Shown: one piece after another, positions 1 through 8,592 of the stretch
Numbering within the stretch: position 1 is the stretch's first letter
How the letters are laid out: the number at the start of each line of letters is the position of its first letter
NCBI RefSeq assembly: GCF_000876655.1
Contig: NZ_JYCN01000026.1
Span: 310,001 to 374,000 of the forward strand
Length of the DNA: 64,000 nucleotides
From: Arthrobacter sp. SPG23
GTDB taxonomy: Bacteria; Actinomycetota; Actinomycetes; Actinomycetales; Micrococcaceae
Direction of reading: 5' to 3'
Made by a program: the position numbers and the translations under genes
The notes under the pieces: model-generated
The model's input: the letters and a program-made list of their open reading frames with translations, nothing else
Database searches by the model: none
What the model was told of the DNA's origin: nothing

Positions 1-935
1 CCGACGGCACGCTGATCACCATTGATGTGCCGGTCCGTGGCGTGCCCTCCGCGAGGCTACAGATCAACGTACCGGCCGGCGGCGACGTCAACCTGGCGCG
101 CGTGGCCGGCGGCCGATGCGTGGACATCCTGTCGCTCGCGCTGCTGCAGCGGATGCCGCCAGGGCTGAAAGAAGTGGCCGGAACCGCGCTGCTGCGGGCC
201 GTAAGTTCCGGCAGCCAGCCGTGGCGGCTTCAGCAGCTCTCCCCCGCCGCCGGGATCCCGCCCTCCGCGACGGTGGTCGCCGTCGTCGTCCGGTCGTCCA
301 CCTCTCAGCAGCTGAGGGCAGCCATGGACAATATCCTCAAGCGCACGGCGCAGCAGAGCGCCAGCTATGTGGACAACGCCGAGCTCCTGGCGCTTGCCGC
401 CCTCCCTTTTGACGGGGCGGCGGCCGCTCGGGCCGGGATCGTGGCGGCCCTCCGGGAGCTCCCGGTTGAGGCGGGAACCATGACGGCCGTAGGTCCCCTC
501 GCGGCAGGGATCGAACACGCGCCGTGGTCGCTGTCGGAGGCGAAGAGCGCCCTGGATCTCGCCGTCAACGGCTCGCTTCGGTCGGCGGCCCGGCCGGCGT
601 CGGACACCGAAGGCGTGGTGATCGACGTCGAAAACCTGGCGGTGGAGCGCCTGGCGGTGCAGCATCTGGACCCGGGCACCCGGCAGGATTTCGTCCGCCA
701 GCAACTGGGTCCCGTGCTGGATCACGACGCCCGGCGCAATTCCCAACTGCTCGCAACGCTGGCCATCTGGCTGGACTCCGGCTGCAATACGGCGCAGGCC
801 GCCAGGGAGCTGCACGTGGAGCGGCAGTCAATGCATCACCGGCTGCAGCGGATTTTTGAGTTGTGCGGCGGGGATCCCCGTGGAACCGGCCGGCTCGCTG
901 CGCTGCACCTCGCCACCCGGCTGGCGGCGTTGTAG
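1..935 (+). CDS. PucR/CdaR-like transcriptional regulator, 5' end cut off by the window
   Basis: The reading frame is open back to the first bases of the window, so the GTG at 27 is probably internal and the gene starts upstream. The last 60 or so residues form a helix-turn-helix of the PucR C-terminal type (HTH_30): 'NSQLLATLAIWLDSG' is followed by 'CNTAQAARELHVERQS' and 'MHHRLQRIFELCG'. The middle is an alanine-rich region as found between sensor and DNA-binding parts in this family. PucR/CdaR proteins usually activate purine, ureide, sugar-acid or amine catabolism. The target is unknown because the upstream neighbours are outside the window. The gene converges on purU across a nested inverted repeat. 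Confidence 0.75.
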   Translation, partial: DGTLITIDVPVRGVPSARLQINVPAGGDVNLARVAGGRCVDILSLALLQRMPPGLKEVAGTALLRAVSSGSQPWRLQQLSPAAGIPPSATVVAVVVRSSTSQQLRAAMDNILKRTAQQSASYVDNAELLALAALPFDGAAAARAGIVAALRELPVEAGTMTAVGPLAAGIEHAPWSLSEAKSALDLAVNGSLRSAARPASDTEGVVIDVENLAVERLAVQHLDPGTRQDFVRQQLGPVLDHDARRNSQLLATLAIWLDSGCNTAQAARELHVERQSMHHRLQRIFELCGGDPRGTGRLAALHLATRLAAL

Positions 936-955
936 CCACCAGCCACCAGCCACCA

Positions 956-1060
956 GGACGCTCTCTCACTTAACGCAAGAAAAATCGGGACGCTCTTTCA
1001 CTTTCCCTAAGTAAGTGACAGAGCGTCCCGGTCAAACCCACCGGAAGTGAGAGAGTGTCC
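956..1060. repeat. Nested four-unit inverted repeat at a convergent gene junction
   Basis: Four copies of a 16-17 base unit close to GGGACGCTCTCTCACTT lie here: 956-971 and 987-1003 forward, 1013-1029 and 1045-1060 inverted. The outer pair and the inner pair match with one mismatch each, so the transcript could fold into one long nested hairpin. The last unit ends at the purU stop codon. The same architecture recurs at 10801-10903, and part of a unit recurs at 42018-42030. It may act as a bidirectional terminator or be a REP-like dispersed element. Confidence 0.8.
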
Positions 1061-1971
1061 TAGCGGAGCACCACGGTCCTGTTGCCGCGCAGGATGACCC
1101 GGCCCTCGCAGTGCCAGCGCACCGCGTTGGACAACGCCTTGCACTCGGTGTCGCGGCCGGCGGCCACCAGGTCTTCCGGGCCGTAGGTGTGGTCCACTTC
1201 CACCACCTGCTGGGAAATGATCGGTCCTTCGTCCAGCTCGCCGTTGACATAGTGCGCCGTGGCACCCACCGTCTTCACCCCGCGGGCGTAGGCCTGGTGG
1301 TACGGCTTGGCGCCCTTGAAGCTGGGCAGGAACGAGTGGTGGATGTTGATGGCACGCCCGTCCAGTTTGCGGGTGAGGCCGTCGCTGAGAACCTGCATGT
1401 AGCGGGCCAGCACCACGAGTTCCACGTCGTACTCGTCCACCAGTTCCAGCAGCCGCGCCTCGGCCTCCGGCTTGGTGGCGGCCGTGACGGGCACGTGGAA
1501 GAACGGGATGCCGTGCCATTCCACCAGGGCCTGGTGGTCGGTGTGATTGGACACCACGGCCACCACGTCCACCGGCAGCTCACCGATCCTGGCGCGGAAC
1601 AGCAGGTCGTTGAGGCAGTGCCCGAACTTGGACACCATGATCAGCACGCGGCGCTTGGAACCGTGCGGCTCCAGCCGCCAGGTCATCCCGAAACGGTCGG
1701 CCACCGGGCCAAAAGCGGCCCGCAGGGTATCCGCGGTGGAGGCATCGCCGTCGGACGCAAAGTGCACCCGCATAAAGAAGTGCCCTTCGGAGCGTTCGCC
1801 GAACTGCTGGTTGTCGATGATGTCGCAGCCGTGTTCCAGCAGGAAGCCGGAGACGGCGTGGACGATGCCCGGCGACTCGTTGCAGTCGAGCGTCAGGACG
1901 TGCTCCACGGTGGTCGCGGGCTGGCCAGCGAGGGACGGGAGGGAAGAAGTTTCAGTCTCAATGGCAGTCAT
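1060..1971 (-). CDS. purU: Formyltetrahydrofolate deformylase (copy 1)
   Basis: The 303-residue protein hydrolyses 10-formyltetrahydrofolate to formate and tetrahydrofolate. An N-terminal ACT domain (about residues 25-105, starting 'HVLTLDCNESPGIV') precedes a formyltransferase-fold catalytic domain with 'SKFGHCLNDLLFR', 'ARYMQVLS', the catalytic 'INIHHSFLPSFKGAKPYHQA' and 'DEGPII'. Start ATG at 1971. It is the last gene of the glyA-sox-sdaA operon, 4 bases after sdaA. Oxidation of sarcosine methyl groups loads tetrahydrofolate with one-carbon units, and PurU frees the cofactor again. A second copy lies at 23280. No folD gene is in the window to link methylene- to formyl-tetrahydrofolate. Confidence 0.95.
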   Translation of the reverse strand: MTAIETETSSLPSLAGQPATTVEHVLTLDCNESPGIVHAVSGFLLEHGCDIIDNQQFGERSEGHFFMRVHFASDGDASTADTLRAAFGPVADRFGMTWRLEPHGSKRRVLIMVSKFGHCLNDLLFRARIGELPVDVVAVVSNHTDHQALVEWHGIPFFHVPVTAATKPEAEARLLELVDEYDVELVVLARYMQVLSDGLTRKLDGRAINIHHSFLPSFKGAKPYHQAYARGVKTVGATAHYVNGELDEGPIISQQVVEVDHTYGPEDLVAAGRDTECKALSNAVRWHCEGRVILRGNRTVVLR

Positions 1972-1975
1972 AAGC

Positions 1976-3349
1976 TCAGCACTCGATCACATTCACGGCG
2001 AGGCCCCCACGGGAGGTCTCCTTGTACTTGGTTTTCATGTCCGCTCCTGTCTCGCGCATGGTCTTAATGGCTTTATCCAGCGATACCTTGTGGCTGCCGT
2101 CGCCGTGCAGGGCAAGCCTGGCGGCGTTGATGGCCTTCACACTGGCAATGGCGTTCCGTTCGATGCAGGGGATCTGCACCAGGCCGCCCACGGGGTCGCA
2201 GGTCAGCCCGAGGTTGTGTTCAATGCCCACCTCGGCGGCGTTCTCCACCTGTTCGGGAGTGCCGCCGAGCACCTCGCAGAGTCCGGCGGCCGCCATGGAG
2301 CAGGCCGAGCCCACTTCGCCTTGGCAGCCCACTTCGGCGCCGGAGATGGAGGCGTTGATCTTGAAAAGAATCCCGACGGCGGCCGCGGCCAGCAGGAAGC
2401 GGACCACACCGTCGTCGTCGGCTCCGGGAACAAACTTGACGTAGTAGTGCAGCACCGCCGGCACAATCCCGGCCGCGCCGTTGGTGGGGGCGGTGACGAT
2501 CCGCCCGCCGGCGGCGTTTTCCTCGTTCACGGCCAGCGCGAAGAGGTTCACCCACTCCATGGCCCGGAGGGGGTCCGTCACGCCGGTGTCCGCGGTCAGG
2601 GTTTTGAATAACGACGGCGCCCGGCGCCTGACGTTCAGCCCGCCCGGAAGGATCCCTTCCGCGGCGCAGCCGTTGTCCACGCATTCGCGCATGACGGCCC
2701 AGAGTTTCAGCAGCTCCGTCCGGAGCTCCGCTTCGCTGCGCCACACCAATTCGTTGGCGAGCATGACGTCGGAGATGGACATCCCTTCGCGGCGGCAGAT
2801 CTCCAGGAGTTCGTCGGCCGTGGTGAAGGGGTACGGCAGCGGGGTGTCGTCCGCCACTACTTTGTCTCCTGCGTCGGCGTCGCCGTCAACCACGAAGCCG
2901 CCCCCAATGGAATAGAAGCTCCGTTCGCTGAGCACGGCACCGGTGTGGTCCAGCGCCCGGAAGGTCATGCCGTTGGGGTGGGCGGGCAGGGACTTGCGGC
3001 GGTGCAGTACCACGTCCTCGTCCCAGTTGAAGTCCACCCGGTGGTCCCCGCCGATCCGGAGTTCGGCGTCGAGTGCCGCCGCGGCCACCTGGTCGTCCGC
3101 GGTGGAGGTGTCCACGGTTTCCGGGTCCAGGCCCTGGAGTCCGAGCACCACTGCCTTGTCGGAGCCGTGGCCCCTGCCGGTGGCGCCGAGCGATCCGAAC
3201 AGTTCGGCCTGGACCCGCGCGGTGGCGCTCAGATGGCCGTCACCTTTGAGCCCGTCGGCGAACAGTTTCGCCGCCCGCATCGGGCCGACCGTGTGTGACG
3301 ACGACGGCCCGATGCCAACGGAGAAGAGGTCCAGGGCGCTCAGCGCCAT
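1976..3349 (-). CDS. sdaA: L-serine ammonia-lyase, single-chain iron-sulfur type
   Basis: Converts L-serine to pyruvate and ammonia, and closes the route glycine -> serine (GlyA) -> pyruvate. The 457-residue protein begins 'MALSALDLFSVGIGPSSSHTVGP', the classic N-terminus of this family, and carries the Fe-S cysteine regions 'SACSMAAAGLCEVLGG' and 'CDPVGGLVQIPCIERNA'. The open frame runs 65 codons further upstream but only inside soxG. The start at 3349 is preferred because its ATG shares one base with the soxG stop (TGATG), indicating translational coupling. Length fits the single-chain family. Confidence 0.95.
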   Translation of the reverse strand: MALSALDLFSVGIGPSSSHTVGPMRAAKLFADGLKGDGHLSATARVQAELFGSLGATGRGHGSDKAVVLGLQGLDPETVDTSTADDQVAAAALDAELRIGGDHRVDFNWDEDVVLHRRKSLPAHPNGMTFRALDHTGAVLSERSFYSIGGGFVVDGDADAGDKVVADDTPLPYPFTTADELLEICRREGMSISDVMLANELVWRSEAELRTELLKLWAVMRECVDNGCAAEGILPGGLNVRRRAPSLFKTLTADTGVTDPLRAMEWVNLFALAVNEENAAGGRIVTAPTNGAAGIVPAVLHYYVKFVPGADDDGVVRFLLAAAAVGILFKINASISGAEVGCQGEVGSACSMAAAGLCEVLGGTPEQVENAAEVGIEHNLGLTCDPVGGLVQIPCIERNAIASVKAINAARLALHGDGSHKVSLDKAIKTMRETGADMKTKYKETSRGGLAVNVIEC

Positions 3350-3984
3350 CAGGGCACCTCGGGGGAAGCGTATTCCCTCATGGCGTCCAGAAGCCACCGG
3401 CCCAGGAAGTCCGCAAACGAAGCCCGCGGGAAGAGCCGGAAGCTCTCGTCCCCGGTCTTCAGCAGGATCACCGGGATGTTGCCCACCTCGGTGGTGAGGG
3501 CCGTTCCCGGGGTAAAGCTGCGGGGGTGCAGGTCCAGGGCGCAACCCTTCTCCAGGACGGCGCGGGCGCGCGGGCCGGAGAGTTCAAACGTGGTGCGGTT
3601 AGCGGAAAGGTCCACCACCTGGCCCGGTGCGTCACCAAGGGCGGCCGTGAGGGATCCGATCAGGTCCCCGCCGAGGGAATCATGGGCTTCCTCCGGCGCC
3701 ACCACCAGGAACTCGGACGGCGCCAGCCAGAGGACACTGACGCTGTCCGTGCCGCTGACTTCGCCGCACCGTGCCGGCAGGCCGCCGGCGACGGCTGCGA
3801 TCCGTGAGCCCTGTTCGGAGCGGGGGTCAACTCGGACCCCTGCCATGGTCTGGAACGGGCCCTCCTTCAGGACCACTGTTCCCTGGACGGAGCCGGTCTC
3901 CAGCGCGGCGGTCAGGTGGGAGGCCGGGCTGCGACGGATGTCCCGGAGTCCATTGATGCCTTCGAGTGCTGCTGTGTTAGCCAT
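3349..3984 (-). CDS. soxG: Sarcosine oxidase gamma subunit
   Basis: A 211-residue small subunit of heterotetrameric sarcosine oxidase, which oxidatively demethylates sarcosine to glycine, H2O2 and a one-carbon unit (5,10-methylene-tetrahydrofolate or formaldehyde). It begins 'MANTAALEGINGLRD' and shows the family features 'VSVLWLAPSEFLVVAP' and 'LSANRTTFELSGPRARAVLEKGCALDLHP'. The ATG at 3984 overlaps the soxA stop by 8 bases and has GAAGGGA upstream. A 36-codon longer frame is rejected because it lies inside soxA. Its stop overlaps the sdaA start by one base. Confidence 0.93.
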   Translation of the reverse strand: MANTAALEGINGLRDIRRSPASHLTAALETGSVQGTVVLKEGPFQTMAGVRVDPRSEQGSRIAAVAGGLPARCGEVSGTDSVSVLWLAPSEFLVVAPEEAHDSLGGDLIGSLTAALGDAPGQVVDLSANRTTFELSGPRARAVLEKGCALDLHPRSFTPGTALTTEVGNIPVILLKTGDESFRLFPRASFADFLGRWLLDAMREYASPEVP

Positions 3985-6925
3985 CTTTGCGGGTCCCTTC
4001 GGGGTCAAAAAGTACAGTTTCTGCGACAACGACATCAACCAGCTGGTCGCCGGCTGCGGCCACGAGGGTCTCGCCGATGCGGTTGCGGCCATTCTTGATC
4101 AGGGCCAGGCCGAACGACCTGCCCAGTGCGGCGCTGTGGTAGCTCGAGGTCACGAAGCCCTGCATGGGGACGGGACCGTAGGCGGGGTTGACGGTGATGC
4201 CCTTCTCCACGAGCTGGGTGCCTTCCGGCAGCCGCAGCGTTCCGTCCACGGGAAGGACGCTGACCAGGTGCTTGCGGTCCTCGCGCTTGGCATCGGCCCG
4301 GGCGTAGGAGCGCTTGCCGATGAACTCCTTGGCCTTGGAGACCACCCATTCCATTCCCGCATCCTGCGGGGTGACGGTGCCGTCGGTGTCCTGGCCGACG
4401 ATGGGGTAGCCCTTTTCGGCGCGGAGCACGTGCATGGTTTCGGTGCCGTAGGGGGTGATGTTGAATTCGGCCCCGGCCGCGGCCACAGCCTCCCAGGTGT
4501 TCAGTCCGTACCAGGACGGCACGTTGATTTCGTAGGCCAGTTCGCCGGAGAACGAGATCCGGCAGATCCGGGCTTGCACGCCGGAGGCGAGGGTGGTTTC
4601 GCGGAACGTCATGAACGGGAAGGCTTCCGCCTCCAGCCCGCCGTCGGCAGCGAGTTCCGGTGCCACCTTGGCGATGACCGCGCGGGATTTGGGTCCGACG
4701 ACGGCAATGGTGCTCCACTGTTCGGTCACCGAGGTGCAGTGCACGTCCAGCTCAGGCCATTCGGTCTGCAGCCATTCCTCCAGCCAGTCCAGCACCTTTG
4801 CGGCTCCGCCGGTGGTGGTGGTCATGAAGAACCGGTCCTCGTCGAGGCGCAGGGTCACGCCGTCGTCGAAAATCATGCCGTCCGCCATGCACATCACGCC
4901 GTAGCGGGCGGAACCCGGGGCGAGCTTCTTGAACGCGTTGGTGTAGATGCGGTTGAGGAACTCACCGGCGTCCTTGCCGCGGATTTCGATCTTGCCGAGA
5001 GTGGTGGCGTCCATGAAGCCCACGGATTCGCGGACGGCGGCGCACTCGCGCAGCACGGCGGTGTCCATGTCCTCGCCGGCCTGCGGGTAGTACCAGGGGC
5101 GCTTCCACTGCCCCACGTCCTCGAACAGGGCGCCCTTGGCAACGTGCCACGGGTGGATCGAGGTGACCCGGGCGGGGTCGAACAGTTCGCCGCGCTGGCG
5201 TCCGGCCAGTGCTGCGAAGGCCACGGGGGTGAACGGAGCGCGGTAGGTGGTGGTGCCGATGTCCCCGATGCCACGGGAGGCTTCGCCGGCGGTGCGGAGT
5301 GCGGCGGCGATGACGCCGATGGCGTTGACGCCGGAGGTCTTGCCCTGGTCGTTGGCGGTGCTGATGGAGGTGTAGCGCTTGATGTGCTCCACGGACCGCA
5401 TCCCGGCGCCGGTGGACCGCAGCACGTCAGCCACGGACTGGTCGCGCTGGAAGTCAACGAAGTGGTGGTGCCAGTCATCCGGCGTGCCCTCCTGACCCGG
5501 AACCAGCCACAGCTGGCGGGTGGGGGCGGATGCCTTTGGTTCGCCGATCACTGACGGCTTGGTTTCCGACGCGAAGCCGGCACCGATGGCGGCTGCCGCA
5601 CCGGCGGAGATGCCTTCGGCGAGGCAGTCCTCGAGCTCGAAGCTGCCGCGGCCGGAGCCGATGGTCTGCTGGTTCGGAACCACGGTGCTCGGCACGAAGG
5701 CCGCGAGCTCGTCGTCCCAGCGCAGCTTGCCCTGGCGCTGGGAGTGGAGGTGGACCAGCGGGCTCCAGCCGCCGGAGACTGCCAGCAGGTCGCAGGCGAT
5801 CTCTTCGATGCCCGAGGTGAGTTCGCCGTCGTCGTTGATGCTGCGGACGGTGACGGCGTCCAGGCGACCGTCGCCGGACTCGGAAGCGGAGGTGTTCGCC
5901 ACAGCGCTGCCGATCAGCACCCGGGTGCCGGATTCGACGGCGGCGGCAGCCACCGGCGTGAGGCGGGGACGGGCGTCGACGACGGCGGCCACCTTGACGC
6001 CGGCGGCGCGGAGGTCCGAAGCCAGGGCGTAGGCGCTGTCGTTGGTGGTGCTGATGACGACGCGCTGCCCGGCGGCCACGGCGTAGCGGTTCAGGTAGCT
6101 GCGGACGGCCGAGGCGAGCATGATGCCCGGGCGGTCGTTGTTCTCGAACACCAGCGGGCGTTCGTGGGCGCCGGGAGCTACGACCACCTGATTGGCACGG
6201 ATGTGCCAAATCCGCTGCCGGGACACGCCGGGGGCGGCCGGGCTGGACAGGTGGTCGGTGCGGTTCTGGACCGCGACGACATAGTTGGCATCGTAGGCGC
6301 CGAAGGCCGTAGTGCGGTTGAGGACGGTGCATTCGGCGGCCGAGACGAGCTCGGCTTCCACGTCAGCCACCCATTCCAGGGCCGGCTTGCCTTCGATGGC
6401 CTCGGCCAGGTCCGGTGCGGTGGATCCGGACAGGAGCGTGCCGCCCAGCTCGGGCTGGTCGTCCAGCAGCATCACGCGGGCGCCGGTGCGGACGGCCTCG
6501 CGGGCGGCGGCCAGGCCGGCGGGGCCGCCGCCGATCACCAGGACGTCCGTGTGCACGAACTTCTTGTCGTACTCGGCGCGGTCCTCCTCGGGGTCGAGGC
6601 GGCCCAGGCCGTTGAGCAGGTCCGCCTTCAGGCCGTCCACCAGGGTGACGGTAGTGGCGGGGAGCATGGATTCGGCTACGTGGCCCGGGAACCGTGCTTC
6701 GACCCTCACCAGCGCGTTGGATTCCTCCACGCCGGCGGACATGATGCCGCGGGGGCGGTCCTCGTAGAGCGAGTTGCCGGCGGCGATCCGGCCGTTGGCG
6801 AGCAGGGCCGAGGCCAGCGTGTCGCCGGGGTGGCCGGTGAATTCCTCGCCGTCCACGGTGAAACGCCAGGAAATGCTGCGGTCGATGCGTCCGCCGGCGG
6901 CGAGGCGGGCGTTCTGGGAAGTCAC
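3977..6925 (-). CDS. soxA: Sarcosine oxidase alpha subunit
   Basis: The 982-residue large subunit binds FAD, NAD and tetrahydrofolate. An N-terminal ferredoxin-like region (about 15-95) is followed by a Rossmann domain with 'VLVIGGGPAGLAAAREA' near residue 130, a flavoprotein middle part, and a C-terminal GcvT-like folate domain from about residue 590 ('ESVGFMDATTLGKIEIRG', 'FSGELAYEINVPSWYG', 'PYGTETMHVLRAEKGYP'). Length is normal for the family. It starts with GTG at 6925 overlapping the soxD stop (GTGA), and ends inside the soxG start region, so synthesis of the subunits is probably coupled. Confidence 0.97.
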   Translation of the reverse strand: MTSQNARLAAGGRIDRSISWRFTVDGEEFTGHPGDTLASALLANGRIAAGNSLYEDRPRGIMSAGVEESNALVRVEARFPGHVAESMLPATTVTLVDGLKADLLNGLGRLDPEEDRAEYDKKFVHTDVLVIGGGPAGLAAAREAVRTGARVMLLDDQPELGGTLLSGSTAPDLAEAIEGKPALEWVADVEAELVSAAECTVLNRTTAFGAYDANYVVAVQNRTDHLSSPAAPGVSRQRIWHIRANQVVVAPGAHERPLVFENNDRPGIMLASAVRSYLNRYAVAAGQRVVISTTNDSAYALASDLRAAGVKVAAVVDARPRLTPVAAAAVESGTRVLIGSAVANTSASESGDGRLDAVTVRSINDDGELTSGIEEIACDLLAVSGGWSPLVHLHSQRQGKLRWDDELAAFVPSTVVPNQQTIGSGRGSFELEDCLAEGISAGAAAAIGAGFASETKPSVIGEPKASAPTRQLWLVPGQEGTPDDWHHHFVDFQRDQSVADVLRSTGAGMRSVEHIKRYTSISTANDQGKTSGVNAIGVIAAALRTAGEASRGIGDIGTTTYRAPFTPVAFAALAGRQRGELFDPARVTSIHPWHVAKGALFEDVGQWKRPWYYPQAGEDMDTAVLRECAAVRESVGFMDATTLGKIEIRGKDAGEFLNRIYTNAFKKLAPGSARYGVMCMADGMIFDDGVTLRLDEDRFFMTTTTGGAAKVLDWLEEWLQTEWPELDVHCTSVTEQWSTIAVVGPKSRAVIAKVAPELAADGGLEAEAFPFMTFRETTLASGVQARICRISFSGELAYEINVPSWYGLNTWEAVAAAGAEFNITPYGTETMHVLRAEKGYPIVGQDTDGTVTPQDAGMEWVVSKAKEFIGKRSYARADAKREDRKHLVSVLPVDGTLRLPEGTQLVEKGITVNPAYGPVPMQGFVTSSYHSAALGRSFGLALIKNGRNRIGETLVAAAGDQLVDVVVAETVLFDPEGTRKDG

Positions 6926-7344
6926 TTGGTTGCTCCTTCCGGGGCGGTGGTGCTGGAGGCGGTGCTGGTTGCAGAAATGCTGGTTGCAGAGGTGCTGGGC
7001 GCGGCGCTGCCGGTTGTGGTGCTGTCAGCGGCGGTGCTGGCAGTGCCGGACTCGGCCGCCGCTGGGACGGACACGTCAGGCCGGGGCGTGCCCATTGGGT
7101 AGACGGCCTGGATGTCGTAGGTGACGGTGTCGCGGAGCATGTTGAACCACTGGCGGCAGCCGGTGCTGTGCAGCCAGCGCTCAGCGAAGGTGCCCTTGGT
7201 GTTGTCGCGGTAGAACAGGAACTCGGCCCATTCGCGGTCGTTCATGTCGTTCGGGTTCTCCGGGTACGGCACGTGGGCCTGGCCGCCGTAGTGGAACTCG
7301 GTCTCGTCGCGCGAGCCGCAGTTGGGGCATGAGATAAGCAGCAT
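6922..7344 (-). CDS. soxD: Sarcosine oxidase delta subunit with an extended Ser/Thr/Ala tail
   Basis: The first 90 or so residues are a typical delta subunit with a zinc site: C6 and C9 in 'SCPNCG', then H59 and C63 in 'WLHSTGC'. Usual delta subunits are about 85-110 residues, but this one has 140. The last 50 residues are low-complexity Ser/Thr/Ala ('STSATSISATSTASSTTAP'), coded by imperfect short repeats around 6945-7050 built on GTGCTGG (plus-strand view). The gene lies 27 bases after soxB, and its stop overlaps the soxA start. The tail probably does not touch the zinc fold. A sequencing error seems unlikely, because the operon overlap with soxA is intact. Confidence 0.93.
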   Translation of the reverse strand: MLLISCPNCGSRDETEFHYGGQAHVPYPENPNDMNDREWAEFLFYRDNTKGTFAERWLHSTGCRQWFNMLRDTVTYDIQAVYPMGTPRPDVSVPAAAESGTASTAADSTTTGSAAPSTSATSISATSTASSTTAPEGATK

Positions 7345-7371
7345 GTGCGTCTTCTTTCTATGGGACGGCGG

Positions 7372-8592
7372 CTAGTGGGCGACGGCGGCTGCGCCGTGTT
7401 CGTCGATCAGGGCTCCGGTTTCGAAGCGTTCCAGCGCAAACGGCTTGTTCAGCTTGTGCGGGGCGCCCGTGGCGATGGTGTGGGCGAACGTGAGTCCGGC
7501 GGCAGGGGTGGCCTTGAAACCGCCGGTGCCCCAGCCGCAGTTCACGAACATGTTCTCCACCGGGGTGGTGCCCACGATCGGCGAGGCATCCAGCGTGGTG
7601 TCCACGATGCCGCCCCAGGTCCGCAGCACGTGGGCCCGGGCAAAGATGGGGAACAGTTCGACGGCGGCTGCCATCTGGTTCTCGATCACGTGGAAGGACC
7701 CGCGCTGGCCGTAGCCGTTGTAGGAGTCCACGCCGGCACCCATCACCAGTTCGCCCTTGTGGGCCTGGGAGACGTAGACGTGCACGTGGTTGGACATCAC
7801 CACGGTGGGGTGGACCGGTTCGTGCAGTTCGGACACCAGTGCCTGGAGCGGGTGGGACTGGATGGGGAGCCGGAAGCCGGCCATTTCCGCCAGGACCGAG
7901 CTGTGGCCGGCGGCGCACAGGCCCACCTTCTCGGTGTTGATGGTGCCGCGGTTGGTCTTGACGCCCACCACGCGGTCGCCGTCCTTGAGGAAGCCGGTGA
8001 CTTCGCAGTTCTGGATGATGTCCACGCCCAGTTCGTCGCACTTGCGGGCGAAGGCCCAGGCCACGTGGTCGTGCTTGGCGATGCCGGCGCGCGGCTGGTA
8101 GGTGGCGCCCATGACGGGGTAGCGGATGTTGTCGCTGATGTTCAGGATGGGGCAGAGTTCCTTGACCTGGTCCGGCTCCAGCCATTCAGCGTCCACTCCG
8201 TTGAGCTTGTTCGCTCCCACGCGGCGGATGCTTTCGCGGACGTCGCCCAGGGTGTGGGCGAGGTTCATGACGCCGCGCTGGCTGAACAGGAAGTCGTACT
8301 CGAGCTCCTCCGGCAGGATTTCCCAGAGCTTCAGGGCGTGCTCGTAGATGGCCGCGCTCTCGTCCCAGAGGTAGTTGGAACGGATGATCGTGGTGTTCCG
8401 GGCCATGTTGCCGCCGGCCAGCCAGCCCTTTTCCAGGACGGCGATGTTGGTCATGCCGTGGTTCTTGGCCAGGAAGTAGGCCGTGGCCAGGCCGTGCCCG
8501 CCGCCGCCCACAATCACGGCGTCGTAGGAGGACTTGGGCTCCGGGTTGCGCCAGAGGAAATCCGGGTGCTCGGGGAGGAGATCTGCACTCAC
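7372..8592 (-). CDS. soxB: Sarcosine oxidase beta subunit
   Basis: The 406-residue catalytic flavoprotein subunit has an N-terminal FAD motif, 'YDAVIVGGGGHGLATAYFLA' at about 23-42. 'AGIAKHDHVAWAF' contains H174, matching the histidine that carries covalent FMN in characterised heterotetrameric enzymes. 'CGWGTGGFKATPAAG' is the C-terminal flavin-binding segment. It starts with GTG at 8592 overlapping the glyA stop (GTGA). The gene order glyA-soxB-D-A-G is the classic arrangement for this oxidase. Confidence 0.97.
   Translation of the reverse strand: MSADLLPEHPDFLWRNPEPKSSYDAVIVGGGGHGLATAYFLAKNHGMTNIAVLEKGWLAGGNMARNTTIIRSNYLWDESAAIYEHALKLWEILPEELEYDFLFSQRGVMNLAHTLGDVRESIRRVGANKLNGVDAEWLEPDQVKELCPILNISDNIRYPVMGATYQPRAGIAKHDHVAWAFARKCDELGVDIIQNCEVTGFLKDGDRVVGVKTNRGTINTEKVGLCAAGHSSVLAEMAGFRLPIQSHPLQALVSELHEPVHPTVVMSNHVHVYVSQAHKGELVMGAGVDSYNGYGQRGSFHVIENQMAAAVELFPIFARAHVLRTWGGIVDTTLDASPIVGTTPVENMFVNCGWGTGGFKATPAAGLTFAHTIATGAPHKLNKPFALERFETGALIDEHGAAAVAH

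Noticed and set aside
57..815. Long minus-strand open frame opposite the PucR-like gene
   Set aside because: High-GC shadow frame, Arg/Gly-rich with no domain, no ribosome-binding site, opposite a clear HTH protein.
936..955. Three tandem AGCCACC units considered as a regulatory repeat
   Set aside because: Short, directly after a stop codon, and no partner sites seen; probably slippage.
3380..5554. 724-codon plus-strand frame over soxA/soxG
   Set aside because: Antisense to well-defined sarcosine oxidase genes; composition typical of the reverse frame of GC-rich genes.
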